NCBI GenBank assembly: GCA_048393055.1
Contig: DBFJJS010000006.1
Coordinates: 1 to 64,000, forward strand
DNA: 64,000 bases
Direction of reading: 5' to 3'
From: Faeciplasma sp048393055
Lineage (GTDB): Bacteria > Bacillota > Clostridia > Oscillospirales > Ruminococcaceae
Positions within the stretch are counted from its first letter, which is position 1. Each line of letters begins with the position of its first letter. The notes below the pieces were generated by a model. The model was not told the DNA's origin, searched no databases, and saw only the letters and a program-made list of their open reading frames with translations. Shown here piece by piece: positions 8,283 to 16,763 of this stretch. The position numbers were made by a program, and so were the translations under genes.

Positions 8283-10295
8283 ATGCCTGAACCAAGGTCA
8301 GGGCAAGGCGCTTCAAACGGATTCGGTCCTAAGTATGAAAGGGTGGCTCCGCCATCCGGTATAGGGGACTTGCTGAGATTTTTGCGCGAGTTTTTCGGAG
8401 GTTTCTTCCTTAGATTCGGGTATATACTGTCGTTGGTGTGGGAAACCGGGCGCTGGATACTTTTCGCCATGTCGTTTATCGCGCTTTTGCAGGGCGTTGT
8501 TCCTGTAGTAAGCTCTATAATTTTGCAAAATGTTCTCAACTCTTTGCAAATAGTGGTGAGCGGTGAACAAACGCAGTCGTTTTGGCAGTCCGATGTGCTG
8601 AGGTTTTTGGTGCTTTATTTTGCTGTGCAAGCAGTCCTCAGGATAATGGGTAGTATAAGCAGCGCGGTCAACAGAATAGCTGGGGAAAAGGTTGTAAAGC
8701 ATGTAAAGACTCAGATAATGGAAAAGTCCAAGGAGATAGACCTTGCTTCCTTTGACCAGGTGAGCTTTTACGAGAAGCTTGAAAACGCAAACCGCGAGGC
8801 GGGAAGTCGTCCGATACAGATACTGTCGCAGATGTTTGTTATAATCAGTACAGTAATTCAGCTTATCGGCTATGTCGTTATTATTATTTCCGCTCCTGAT
8901 ATGTGGTGGGCTGTATTTGTAATAGCTGCGGTTTCAATACCTTCGGCGCTGATTAACTTTGTTTATAGAAGAAAGAATTTTGATTATGTAAGGCGGCGCT
9001 CGAAAGACAGGAGGCAGATGAATTACTACTCGGATCTGCTTGTAAACAAGGATCTTGTAAAGGAGGTCAGGATGTTTGACCTTGGAGATACGCTCATAGA
9101 AAAGTATCAAAGCGTATTTTCAGGCTATTACAAAGGGCTTGTCAGGCTTATAAGGGACGAGAGCATATGGCATACCATCATCGCCGTTGTCACGGCGGTA
9201 TCGAACCTGGTGCTTTATATATTCATAGCCATGAAGGTTTTCGACGGGAGCATTCTCATAGGCGACTATTCGCTGTACACCGGCGCGGTAACAAGCATAG
9301 CGGGGTGTCTCAGTTCTTTAATAAGCAATTCGGCCACTATATATGAGGGCACTCTCTTTATTGATAACCTGATAGCTTTTATGAAGGAAAAGGCGACAAT
9401 AGTGCCGAGGCTTCTCGGCGCAAAAGACCGCCCGAAAAAGGTGCGGCACGGCGAGCCTCACACTATTGAGTTTGTGCATGTGAGCTTTAGGTATCCAGAT
9501 ACGGACAGGGATGTTCTTCACGACATAAACATAAAGCTGCGTCCCGGCGAAACGGTGGTTTTGGTAGGTCTCAACGGCGCAGGCAAGACGACGCTTATAA
9601 AGCTTTTGACAAGGCTTTATGACCCGACGGAGGGCGTTATACTTTTAGACGGCGAGGATATACGCGATTACGACGTAAAGGACCTTTACAAAATGTTCGG
9701 GATCATATTCCAGGACTTTGGAAAGTATGCTGTAACAGCGGGCGAAAACATACATTTCGGAGACATCGACCGCGAATATAGGCTGTCCGAAGTGGAAAAC
9801 GCGGCTTCGCAGAGCGGTGCGTCCGACTTTATTGAAAAGCTTCCCTTGAAGTACGATACGCCGCTTATGCGTATATTTGAGCCGGAAGGTCTTGAATTGT
9901 CAATAGGGCAATGGCAGAAGATGGCTATAGCGAGGGCGTTTTATTCGGAATCTGACGTTCTTATACTCGATGAGCCGACAGCGTCCCTTGATCCGATGGC
10001 GGAGCAGGAAATATTTAATCAGTTCGACCGCTTAAGGCAGGATAAGACTACGATATTCGTGTCGCACAGGCTTTCGAGCGCGACGGTTGCAAGCCTGATA
10101 GTAGTGTTGGAAAACGGGCGGGTTATCGAGACCGGCAGCCATGTTGAACTCATGGATAAACATGGTAAATATTATGAGCTGTTCTCCACTCAGGCAAAAA
10201 GATATATAGCTGAAGCGGGTAGGGAGAAAAGGAGCGTAGACCAATTAAATCAGACCGAGGGTATTGATAAAGGTAAAATCACTGAAGATTTGTAA
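8283..10295 (+). CDS. ABC exporter, fused permease and ATPase
   Basis: A half-size ABC exporter of 670 residues that probably works as a dimer. The first 330 residues contain five to six membrane segments. The ATPase domain (about 385-640) has Walker A GLNGAGKTT (Lys435), the Q-loop FQDFGKYAVTAGENI, the signature LSIGQWQKMAIARAF, Walker B VLILDEPTASLD and the H-loop FVSHRLSS. The signature and Q-loop wording resemble peptide, lantibiotic or lipid exporters. I start at ATG 8283 because GAGGTGGGG precedes it; an in-frame ATG at 8262 has no such site. No peptide precursor gene was recognised beside it, so the substrate is unknown. Confidence 0.87.
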   Translation: MPEPRSGQGASNGFGPKYERVAPPSGIGDLLRFLREFFGGFFLRFGYILSLVWETGRWILFAMSFIALLQGVVPVVSSIILQNVLNSLQIVVSGEQTQSFWQSDVLRFLVLYFAVQAVLRIMGSISSAVNRIAGEKVVKHVKTQIMEKSKEIDLASFDQVSFYEKLENANREAGSRPIQILSQMFVIISTVIQLIGYVVIIISAPDMWWAVFVIAAVSIPSALINFVYRRKNFDYVRRRSKDRRQMNYYSDLLVNKDLVKEVRMFDLGDTLIEKYQSVFSGYYKGLVRLIRDESIWHTIIAVVTAVSNLVLYIFIAMKVFDGSILIGDYSLYTGAVTSIAGCLSSLISNSATIYEGTLFIDNLIAFMKEKATIVPRLLGAKDRPKKVRHGEPHTIEFVHVSFRYPDTDRDVLHDINIKLRPGETVVLVGLNGAGKTTLIKLLTRLYDPTEGVILLDGEDIRDYDVKDLYKMFGIIFQDFGKYAVTAGENIHFGDIDREYRLSEVENAASQSGASDFIEKLPLKYDTPLMRIFEPEGLELSIGQWQKMAIARAFYSESDVLILDEPTASLDPMAEQEIFNQFDRLRQDKTTIFVSHRLSSATVASLIVVLENGRVIETGSHVELMDKHGKYYELFSTQAKRYIAEAGREKRSVDQLNQTEGIDKGKITEDL

Positions 10296-10367
10296 ATTAA
10301 CAGGTAAATCCATGTTAAACAAAATTTATTTTTTGTTTAATTAGCACTTTAAATCACAGCAAAAATA

Positions 10368-10376
10368 TGATATACT
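10368..10376 (+). promoter_or_regulatory. Extended -10 promoter close to the YitT gene
   Basis: TGATATACT gives an extended -10 with no good -35. A transcript start near 10383 would leave only about seven bases before the ATG at 10390, which bears on the start-codon question for this gene. Confidence 0.45.
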
Positions 10377-10389
10377 ATAGTATAAAATA

Positions 10390-11397
10390 ATGAGAGAGGT
10401 GGTCGCAATTAAAAAGGCGGAAAAAAAGACAGTTACAGGAGGCCCTTCAAGAGCCAAAGTAAAGTTTAATTTGAATAACGCAAGTCAGAGTAAAGCAACT
10501 GCGTCAGGAGGTTCTTTGTCTTTCAAGGATTCATTAAAGCAACTGAGCCCGATTAATTTCATTCTGCTAACGGTGGCGGGAATAATTAATGCCATAGGCG
10601 TTACCGTATTTTTGGCGCCGGTTAAGCTGTACGACAGCGGCATTTCGGGAACATCAATGCTGCTTTCTCAGCTCACTCCTGAATGGCTTTCATTGTCTGT
10701 ATTTTTAATAATTTTGAATTTTCCGCTGTTTCTCTTTGGACTTAAGCGGCAGGGCGTATGCTTTACGATATATTCGCTTTACGCAGTAGGCATATACTCG
10801 CTGTTTGCCTGGCTCATTACCGATATTTTGCCGATAGACGTTAGTCAGATATCTCCGCTTGCGGGCTCGGACCTTCTTTTGTGCGCCATCTTCGGCGGAT
10901 TTATTTCAGGCATCGGAAGCGGACTTACGATACGCTTCGGTGGGGCAATGGACGGTATAGACGTTATGGCTGTAGTGTTTGCAAAGCGGCTTGGTCTTAC
11001 CGTTGGATCCTTTGTAATGATATATAATGCAATTTTATATATAGCCTGCGGAATCATTTTAAGCAGCTGGACGCTTGCGCTTTATTCTATAATAGCCTAT
11101 GCCGTGGCGCTTAAAACCATTGATTACATTGTCGAGGGTATAGATAGGTCAAAAGCTGCCACAATAATAACATCGGTTCCAAACGAGGTATGCGGCAGGT
11201 TATCAGAGGTGTTTGAGTGCGGAATTACCACCATACCTGCAAAGGGATACTATTCAAACAGCGACAAGACGATAGTGTATATAATAATAAATAGGTTCCA
11301 AGTCGGAAAGATGAAGGAGATTATTCGTTCGGTAGATCCAAAAGCGTACATATCCATCTCGGAGGTCGCGGACGTTTTTAAATTTAATGATACTTGA
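10390..11397 (+). CDS. YitT family membrane protein
   Basis: A YitT-type protein of up to 335 residues. A variable N-terminus of about 55 residues is followed by five membrane segments (PINFILLTVAGIINAIGVTV, FLAPVKLYDSGISGTSML and others; the family motif IRFGGAMDGIDVMAV is present). The C-terminal DUF2179 domain (FECGITTIPAKGYYSNSDKT) is soluble. The role of the family is unsettled. The start is uncertain: ATG 10390 would be nearly leaderless, while AGAGGTGG at 10393-10400 is correctly spaced for an ATT at 10408 that would give the usual Lys-rich beginning. A second YitT gene lies at 61343. Confidence 0.85.
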   Translation: MREVVAIKKAEKKTVTGGPSRAKVKFNLNNASQSKATASGGSLSFKDSLKQLSPINFILLTVAGIINAIGVTVFLAPVKLYDSGISGTSMLLSQLTPEWLSLSVFLIILNFPLFLFGLKRQGVCFTIYSLYAVGIYSLFAWLITDILPIDVSQISPLAGSDLLLCAIFGGFISGIGSGLTIRFGGAMDGIDVMAVVFAKRLGLTVGSFVMIYNAILYIACGIILSSWTLALYSIIAYAVALKTIDYIVEGIDRSKAATIITSVPNEVCGRLSEVFECGITTIPAKGYYSNSDKTIVYIIINRFQVGKMKEIIRSVDPKAYISISEVADVFKFNDT

Positions 11398-11411
11398 CAA
11401 ACTAAAAAACT

Positions 11412-11456
11412 CATCCCCGAAGAGAGTTAGAGGCTCGCATTCGGGGATGTTTTTTA
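11412..11456. terminator. Bidirectional terminator shared by YitT and methyltransferase genes
   Basis: CATCCCCGAA (11412-11421) pairs with TTCGGGGATG (11440-11449). A T run follows on the + strand and an A run precedes it, which serves the opposite strand. Confidence 0.85.
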
Positions 11457-12146
11457 TGACTTTTTTGCTCTTATAGCTATTACCTCAGGTCTTTCCGGAT
11501 TATTATAACAGCTTTCAAGGAATCCGTCTATTACAAATCCGGCGTCAAAGCACAGTTTAAATATATCCTGTATTGAACGGTGATAATAGCACTGCTTTTG
11601 CGGCTGACCCAATATTGCCTCTCCGTAATAGCCGTGTGGGGTCATGTACATGTCTGTGAGAGTTACAAAGCAAGGGTGCTGCGTCGAAAATACGAAAATT
11701 CCGCCCGACTTTAAAAGCTCATATACTGCCTGAAAAAGAGGCTGTGGATTGCAAATATCCATAAGTGCCATATTTGACACGGCTTTATCGAACGTCCTTT
11801 CACGCCCAAGCGAAAGAATTGAGTTAAGGTTAGCTGCATCTGCAATATAAAATTCGATTCTGTCCATAAAATCACTGCGCCGCTTTTTAGCAAGCTCTAT
11901 CATATTGTGGCTATAGTCAAATGCGATCACTCTTGCTCCGTATTTTGCAAGGTGAGCGGAATAATTACCATTGCCGCAGGCGGCATCAAGTATAAGTTCT
12001 CCGCTTTTTGGGCCGAGAAGCTCGTCTACAACGGGGCGCACTGTTTCCCGGTGATATTTGTTAGACTCGTCGCCCATATATTCATCCCAAAACTGCGCAT
12101 TTGCTTCCCATGCGGCAAGACTGTCCTCAAGAGTAAATTCGTTCAT
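11454..12146 (-). CDS. Class I SAM-dependent methyltransferase
   Basis: A 230-residue methyltransferase of the Rossmann type. Motif I is LILDAACGNGNYSAHLAKYG, followed by the acidic strand end ARVIAFDYS. A later motif reads DKAVSNMALMDI, and post-motif ELLKSGGIFVFSTQHPC follows. This is the Methyltransf_11/25 pattern acting on small molecules. The acceptor cannot be told. The start is ATG at 12146 behind AGGAGG; the longer frame upstream lacks a ribosome site. It stands alone between convergent and tandem neighbours. Confidence 0.85.
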   Translation of the reverse strand: MNEFTLEDSLAAWEANAQFWDEYMGDESNKYHRETVRPVVDELLGPKSGELILDAACGNGNYSAHLAKYGARVIAFDYSHNMIELAKKRRSDFMDRIEFYIADAANLNSILSLGRERTFDKAVSNMALMDICNPQPLFQAVYELLKSGGIFVFSTQHPCFVTLTDMYMTPHGYYGEAILGQPQKQCYYHRSIQDIFKLCFDAGFVIDGFLESCYNNPERPEVIAIRAKKS

Positions 12147-12223
12147 AGCGTACCTCCTAACATTACTCTTATTATGCATTATACCGGGCATTCTTATAGA
12201 ATTCAAGCTGCAGTAAAGGTAAA

Positions 12224-12260
12224 TGAAAAGCGCCGCCCATCATTTTGATGAGCGGCGCTT
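12224..12260 (-). terminator. Terminator of the Hsp20 gene
   Basis: AAGCGCCGC (12228-12236) pairs with GCGGCGCTT (12252-12260), with an inner CATCA/TGATG stem. On the minus strand the stem is followed by TTTTCATTT. Confidence 0.8.
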
Positions 12261-12275
12261 CATGTCTAAAAAGCT

Positions 12276-12713
12276 TTATTTGATTTCAAGACGCTTTGTC
12301 TCCGGCTTTTCCTCTTTGATTTTAGGAAGGGTCAGCTTGAGAACGCCGTTCTTGAATTCGGCTTCGATCTTATCGGTGTCGATGCCGGTGGTATCAAAGC
12401 TCCTCTGGTAAGAACCGTACGAACGCTCGCAGCGAACGTAATTGTGCTTCTTATCATTCTCCTCATACTCCGAATGGCGCTCCGCACTGATGGTAAGAAC
12501 GTTATCGGTAAGGTCGAGCTTGATGTCGTTCTTTTCAACACCCGGAAGATCAGCCTCCAGCTCGTAATGATCGCCCTTATCCTTTATATCGGTTGAGAAA
12601 GCAGCTGGCTTTGTGCTTGAATTTCCAAAGAAAGCGCGCTCAAGCTCGTCGAGCTCTCTGAACGGATCAAAAGCGGACAGTGAATTGTTTCTTCTAACAT
12701 AAGGTACTAACAT
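12276..12713 (-). CDS. Hsp20/alpha-crystallin small heat-shock protein
   Basis: A 145-residue small heat-shock protein, an ATP-independent holdase that binds unfolding proteins as large oligomers. The N-terminal DPFRELDELERAFFG is typical of clostridial Hsp20. The alpha-crystallin domain (about 40-135) includes YELEADLPGVEKNDIKLDL, and ends with the conserved FKNGVLKLTLPK. The C-terminal KRLEIK carries an I/V-x-I-like anchor. The start is ATG 12713 with TGGAGG nine bases upstream. Regulation is probably by HrcA, since a CIRCE operator lies about 235 bases upstream. Confidence 0.93.
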   Translation of the reverse strand: MLVPYVRRNNSLSAFDPFRELDELERAFFGNSSTKPAAFSTDIKDKGDHYELEADLPGVEKNDIKLDLTDNVLTISAERHSEYEENDKKHNYVRCERSYGSYQRSFDTTGIDTDKIEAEFKNGVLKLTLPKIKEEKPETKRLEIK

Positions 12714-12946
12714 AATAAAAGCCTCCAAACATTTTTAATATTCTTTTTAGTAGTTTAAGTAACGATTTTTGATTTATGCATTTTTTAAATCAAGCTGTTA
12801 CATCTTAATCGCTTCCTTAGCTGATTATCTCGAGGATTAAGCCCTGTGGGATTTATCCCTTTCGGTTCTTTCTTCCTTTCAACGATTATCAGTATAGGAG
12901 GCGTATGTGATAATTATGTGATGAAACAGTTATGATACGACGAAAT

Positions 12947-13019
12947 TTAGCACTTAATTATATTGAGTGCTAACAAACTATCGCATAGAGTGCTAACACT
13001 ATAATAGTATAAGCGCTAA
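12947..13019. promoter_or_regulatory. CIRCE (HrcA operator) with two extra half-sites
   Basis: TTAGCACTT (12947-12955), nine bases, then GAGTGCTAA (12965-12973) matches the CIRCE consensus TTAGCACTC-N9-GAGTGCTAA with one change. The right half-site recurs at 12988-12996 (exact) and, with two changes, at 13011-13019, both at 23-base steps. HrcA represses groE, dnaK and related genes through CIRCE. Hsp20 is the only heat-shock gene here, divergent from pstS. Confidence 0.82.
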
Positions 13020-13086
13020 CGAAATTTATAAAGTATTTAGTTTGCTGCGGAGCAGATTACGGGGTGTTAACGGAATACGATAAAGC

Positions 13087-13126
13087 ATAACATAAATTTA
13101 ACTTTGGCTTGGTTTCGGACTTAACT
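13087..13126 (+). promoter_or_regulatory. Possible PhoP box upstream of pstS
   Basis: Four TTAACA-like hexamers occur at 11-12 base steps: ATAACA (13087), TTAACT (13098), TTGGTT (13109) and TTAACT (13121). Direct repeats of this kind bind PhoP in Bacillus. The call rests on spacing and its place before a pst operon. Confidence 0.5.
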
Positions 13127-13199
13127 TTAAAGATGCTAAATTGTACTTGCACAAAATGCAATACAATCATTCAATCGAAAATCGAAAGGAAATGAAATC

Positions 13200-14105
13200 A
13201 TGAAAAAATTAAGACTTTGTGCGGTAATTCTTATGGCGTTGGTAATGGTATTTGCCTTGGTCGGATGCGGAGAGACCGAAAATACTCCCAGCACGACCAA
13301 CGGTAATGATGGTGTAAATAATGAAGTCAATAACAACGCTGAAAATGACGCGGAAAATGAAAATGACGATTCAGAGTCTAAGACTGTTTCAACCGACGGT
13401 TCGACATCTATGGAGAGTGTTATCGGATACCTCAGAGAGGCTTACACTGAGGCTCACGACGATGTAACTATTACTTACAATCCCACAGGCTCCAGCGCAG
13501 GTATCCAGGCGGTATCTGAGGGCAGATGCGATATCGGTCTTTCAAGCCGCGACCTTAAGGACGAGGAGCTTGAGACGCTTGACGGAACAGTTCTCGCGAT
13601 AGACGGTATTGCAATCATCGTAAACAATGAGAACGCTGTTGCCGATCTTACTCTTGAGCAGCTTGCCGATATCTACACCGGCGCTATTACAAACTGGAGT
13701 GAGGTTGGCGGAAGCGATGCTCCTATCGTATGCATAGGACGCGAGGAGGCTTCCGGAACAAGAGACGGCTTCGAGTCAATCACCGGAACTGAAGATCAGT
13801 GCATATACTCTCAGGAGCTTACTGCTACCGGAGACGTAATCCAGGCGGTTGCATCTAACCCCAACGCAATCGGATATGCATCTCTCTCGGCTGTAGGAGA
13901 TACAGTAAAGACCGTTTCAATCAACGGTGTAGCCCCTTCAAACGAGACTATCCTTGACGGTACATACGCAGTACAGCGTAACTTTGTACTGGTAACAAGA
14001 AAGGGCGAGGAGCTTACTGGCGCTGCCAAGGACTTCTTCGACTACATGCTCAGCGACGAAGCTGCGGAGTACATTGAAAGAGCAGGCGCTGTTCCGGCAA
14101 ACTAA
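13200..14105 (+). CDS. pstS: Phosphate-binding lipoprotein PstS
   Basis: A 301-residue periplasmic-type binding lipoprotein that captures phosphate for the PstCAB importer. The signal peptide ends in lipobox LVGC (Cys23), followed by an Asn/Asp-rich tether. Phosphate-loop motifs are clear: STDGSTSMESVI, TYNPTGSSAGIQAVSEGRCD, IGLSSRDLKDEE and GREEASGTRDGFESI. The C-terminal half has SNPNAIGYASLSAV. AAAGGAA precedes the ATG. It heads the pst operon; a hairpin after it may raise its yield over the membrane subunits. Confidence 0.96.
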   Translation: MKKLRLCAVILMALVMVFALVGCGETENTPSTTNGNDGVNNEVNNNAENDAENENDDSESKTVSTDGSTSMESVIGYLREAYTEAHDDVTITYNPTGSSAGIQAVSEGRCDIGLSSRDLKDEELETLDGTVLAIDGIAIIVNNENAVADLTLEQLADIYTGAITNWSEVGGSDAPIVCIGREEASGTRDGFESITGTEDQCIYSQELTATGDVIQAVASNPNAIGYASLSAVGDTVKTVSINGVAPSNETILDGTYAVQRNFVLVTRKGEELTGAAKDFFDYMLSDEAAEYIERAGAVPAN

Positions 14106-14128
14106 CAGGCGACATATCACAAACTAAG

Positions 14129-14163
14129 TCAAGGCTGCGCCCGCAAAAAGGGTGCAGTCTTGA
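14129..14163 (+). terminator. Intercistronic hairpin between pstS and pstC
   Basis: A 14-bp stem with three G-T pairs (14129-14142 with 14150-14163) has a GCAAAAA loop but no T run. It is more likely an mRNA-stabilising or partial-termination hairpin than a full terminator. Confidence 0.6.
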
Positions 14164-14197
14164 TATCTGAATAATTGTAATACCGGAGAATTCAAGT

Positions 14198-15094
14198 ATG
14201 AGTAAGCTACATAATGCGCTGCGAAAAGCGGCGAGGTTTATAGACAAAATGATGAGCATAATCTTCACGGCGTGCGGATTTATTGCCATCGCCTTTGTCA
14301 TTATAATAACCGTATATCTGATAATCTCAGGCATTCCCGCAATCAGGGAAATCGGGCTTTTTAAATTTCTTTTCGGAACAGTGTGGAGCCCTCAACCCGA
14401 CGACCCGCAGTACGGAATACTTCCGTTTATACTTTCCTCTGTATACGGCACGTTCGGAGCTGTCCTTATAGGCGTGCCTATAGGTCTTATGTGCGCAATC
14501 TTCTTAGCAAAGAAGTCAAGCGGACCGGTATCTTCGGTAATCAGTTCGGCAGTAGACCTTCTTGCAGGCATCCCGTCCGTTGTATACGGACTTGTAGGAA
14601 TGATGTTTGTTGTACCCGCGGTAAGAGAATTATTTAACCTTCCGGACGGAGCAAACCTTTTATCTGCAATTATAGTTTTGTCGGTAATGATACTTCCTTC
14701 CGTAATTTCGATGTCGGCTACGTCTATAAAGGCTGTCCCAAGGGAATATGAGGAGGCTTCGCTTGCTTTGGGAGCTACAAAGACCGAGACTATATTTAAA
14801 GTAACGCTTCCAGCTGCAAAGAGCGGCATTATGGCGGCTGTCGTGTTGGGAACGGGACGAGCGATAGGAGAGGCCATGGCGGTAATGATGGTGTCGGGAA
14901 ACGTTGCGAATATGCCGGGTCTGTTTAAGAGCGTAAGATTTCTTACGACGGCCGTTGCAAGCGGAATGGGATATTCATCCGGACTTTACCGCGAGGCGCT
15001 GTTCTCGGTTGCGCTGGTGCTGTTCGTATTTATTATGATAATTAATTTGATACTTAACCTGATCGTGAGCAAGGGCAATGGTAAGGACAAATAG
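14198..15094 (+). CDS. pstC: Phosphate ABC transporter permease PstC
   Basis: A 298-residue inner-membrane subunit of the high-affinity phosphate importer, with six membrane segments. The family signature near the middle reads LLAGIPSVVYGLVGMMF. The ATPase-docking loop is SLALGATKTETIFKVTLPAA followed by KSGIMAAVVLGTGRAIGEAM. The start follows CGGAGAA. It pairs with PstA to form the channel. Confidence 0.95.
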   Translation: MSKLHNALRKAARFIDKMMSIIFTACGFIAIAFVIIITVYLIISGIPAIREIGLFKFLFGTVWSPQPDDPQYGILPFILSSVYGTFGAVLIGVPIGLMCAIFLAKKSSGPVSSVISSAVDLLAGIPSVVYGLVGMMFVVPAVRELFNLPDGANLLSAIIVLSVMILPSVISMSATSIKAVPREYEEASLALGATKTETIFKVTLPAAKSGIMAAVVLGTGRAIGEAMAVMMVSGNVANMPGLFKSVRFLTTAVASGMGYSSGLYREALFSVALVLFVFIMIINLILNLIVSKGNGKDK

Positions 15095-15115
15095 TTTTTA
15101 GTAAGGAATAAGAAT

Positions 15116-15988
15116 ATGAATGATTTAGCTTCTATATCAAGGAAAAGAAAATTTAAGAGCGGAATGCTCAACTTCTTTATATACCTGTCGGTGGCGATCC
15201 TGCTTGCTTTGCTCTTGTTCCTGATAGGCTGCATTTTTGTCAAGGGGCTTCCCAATGTCACGTGGGAGCTTCTCTCAACTGAAAGCAGCTTTATACACGA
15301 AAGAACGGGAATACTTCCAAATATTCTCAATACAATATACATAATATTCATAACCCTCATAATAGTACTTCCGCTCGGAACAGGCGCAGCTATATACCTT
15401 AATGAATACGCCAGGAGCAAAAAAGCGGTAAGGGTAATAGAGTACGCTGTCGAGACGCTCGCGGGCATCCCGTCGATTATATACGGACTTGTAGGTATGC
15501 TTGTGTTCTGCGAGGCGATGAAGCTTCAGACAAGTATTTTAGCAGGTGCTCTGACGCTTGTCATAATGACCCTTCCAGTAGTTATAAGAACCTCCTGCGA
15601 AAGCTTAAAGACAGTGCCTAACAGCTATCGTGAAGGCTCGCTTGCCTTGGGCGCAGGAAAATGGCATATGATAAGGACGGTTGTCCTGCCATCCGCTGTA
15701 GATGGTATAGTGACCGGCTGCATACTTTCAATAGGAAGAATTGTCGGAGAAAGCGCGGCGCTTCTGTTTACTGCCGGTATGGCTGATGAGATGCTCAGCG
15801 TTATAGATGCAGTTACACCCGGAAACGCAGGCTCAACGCTTACAGTTGCGATGTATGTTTTCGCAAAGGAACGCGGAGATATGGATACGGCGTTTGCAAT
15901 CGCAGCGATACTTCTTGTAATAACACTTATTATCAATATTGCAGCTTATCTCGCGGCAAAACTTCTGAAGAAGGAGAGTAAAAAATGA
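15116..15988 (+). CDS. pstA: Phosphate ABC transporter permease PstA
   Basis: A 290-residue permease partner of PstC. It repeats the family core LAGIPSIIYGLVGMLVF and the docking loop GSLALGAGKWHMIRTVVLPS, then GRIVGESAALLFTAG. Six hydrophobic segments are visible. The gene starts 21 bases after pstC behind AAGGAAT, and its stop overlaps the pstB start (ATGA), so the two are translationally coupled. Confidence 0.95.
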   Translation: MNDLASISRKRKFKSGMLNFFIYLSVAILLALLLFLIGCIFVKGLPNVTWELLSTESSFIHERTGILPNILNTIYIIFITLIIVLPLGTGAAIYLNEYARSKKAVRVIEYAVETLAGIPSIIYGLVGMLVFCEAMKLQTSILAGALTLVIMTLPVVIRTSCESLKTVPNSYREGSLALGAGKWHMIRTVVLPSAVDGIVTGCILSIGRIVGESAALLFTAGMADEMLSVIDAVTPGNAGSTLTVAMYVFAKERGDMDTAFAIAAILLVITLIINIAAYLAAKLLKKESKK

Positions 15989-16737
15989 GCAATATTATCG
16001 AAACTCAGTCGCTGAACCTTTGGTACGATACAAACCATGCCTTAAAGGATATCAACATTTCCCTGCCGGAGCACCAGATAACCGCGCTTATAGGTCCCTC
16101 GGGATGTGGAAAATCTACCTTTCTTAAGACCCTTAATAGAATGAATGATCTTGTCGGCAATGTCAAAATCGAGGGCAAGGTACTTATAAAGGGAAAGGAT
16201 ATTTACAAAAACGTCGATATAAACATGCTTAGAAAACAGGTCGGAATGGTGTTCCAGAAGCCGAATCCGTTCCCAATGAGTATATATGATAATATAGCGT
16301 ACGGACCGAGGATTCACGGCATACGTTCAAGGGTAAAGCTTGACGAAATAGTTGAAAAGTCCTTGAAGCAGGCCGCTATTTGGGATGAATGCAAAGACAG
16401 GCTGAAAAAAAGCGCGCTTGAAATGAGCGGCGGACAGCAGCAGAGGCTTTGCATCGCAAGAGCTTTAGCGGTTGAGCCGGAGGTACTTCTTATGGACGAG
16501 CCTACGTCTGCTCTTGACCCGATATCGACGTCTAAGATAGAAGATCTTGTGCTTGAGCTTAAGGAAAAGTATACTATAGTCATAGTTACTCATAACATGC
16601 AGCAGGCGGCAAGAATTTCAGATAAAACAGCCTTCTTCCTTTTGGGAGAGGTGGTTGAGTTTGATTCGGCCGAGACGCTGTTTTCTACTCCTCATGACAA
16701 GCGCACCGAGGACTACATAACCGGTAGATTCGGCTGA
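15985..16737 (+). CDS. pstB: Phosphate ABC transporter ATPase PstB
   Basis: The 250-residue ATPase that drives phosphate import. It begins with the PstB hallmark LNLWYDTNHALKDINISLPE. Walker A is GPSGCGKST, followed by FLKTLNRMNDL. The Q-loop is MVFQKPNPFPMSIYDNIAYG, the signature is MSGGQQQRLCIARALA, Walker B is VLLMDEPTSALDPIST and the H-loop is VTHNMQQAARISD. Length and motifs are full. It overlaps pstA by four bases. Confidence 0.97.
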   Translation: MSNIIETQSLNLWYDTNHALKDINISLPEHQITALIGPSGCGKSTFLKTLNRMNDLVGNVKIEGKVLIKGKDIYKNVDINMLRKQVGMVFQKPNPFPMSIYDNIAYGPRIHGIRSRVKLDEIVEKSLKQAAIWDECKDRLKKSALEMSGGQQQRLCIARALAVEPEVLLMDEPTSALDPISTSKIEDLVLELKEKYTIVIVTHNMQQAARISDKTAFFLLGEVVEFDSAETLFSTPHDKRTEDYITGRFG

Positions 16738-16763
16738 TATTTTAGAAAGGCAGTGTTGATAGT

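Noticed and set aside
8167..8364. A Cys-rich 65-residue reading frame before the ABC exporter, which might be its peptide substrate.
   Set aside because: It overlaps the exporter start by about 80 bases and has only a weak ribosome site. The exporter start at 8283 is better supported.
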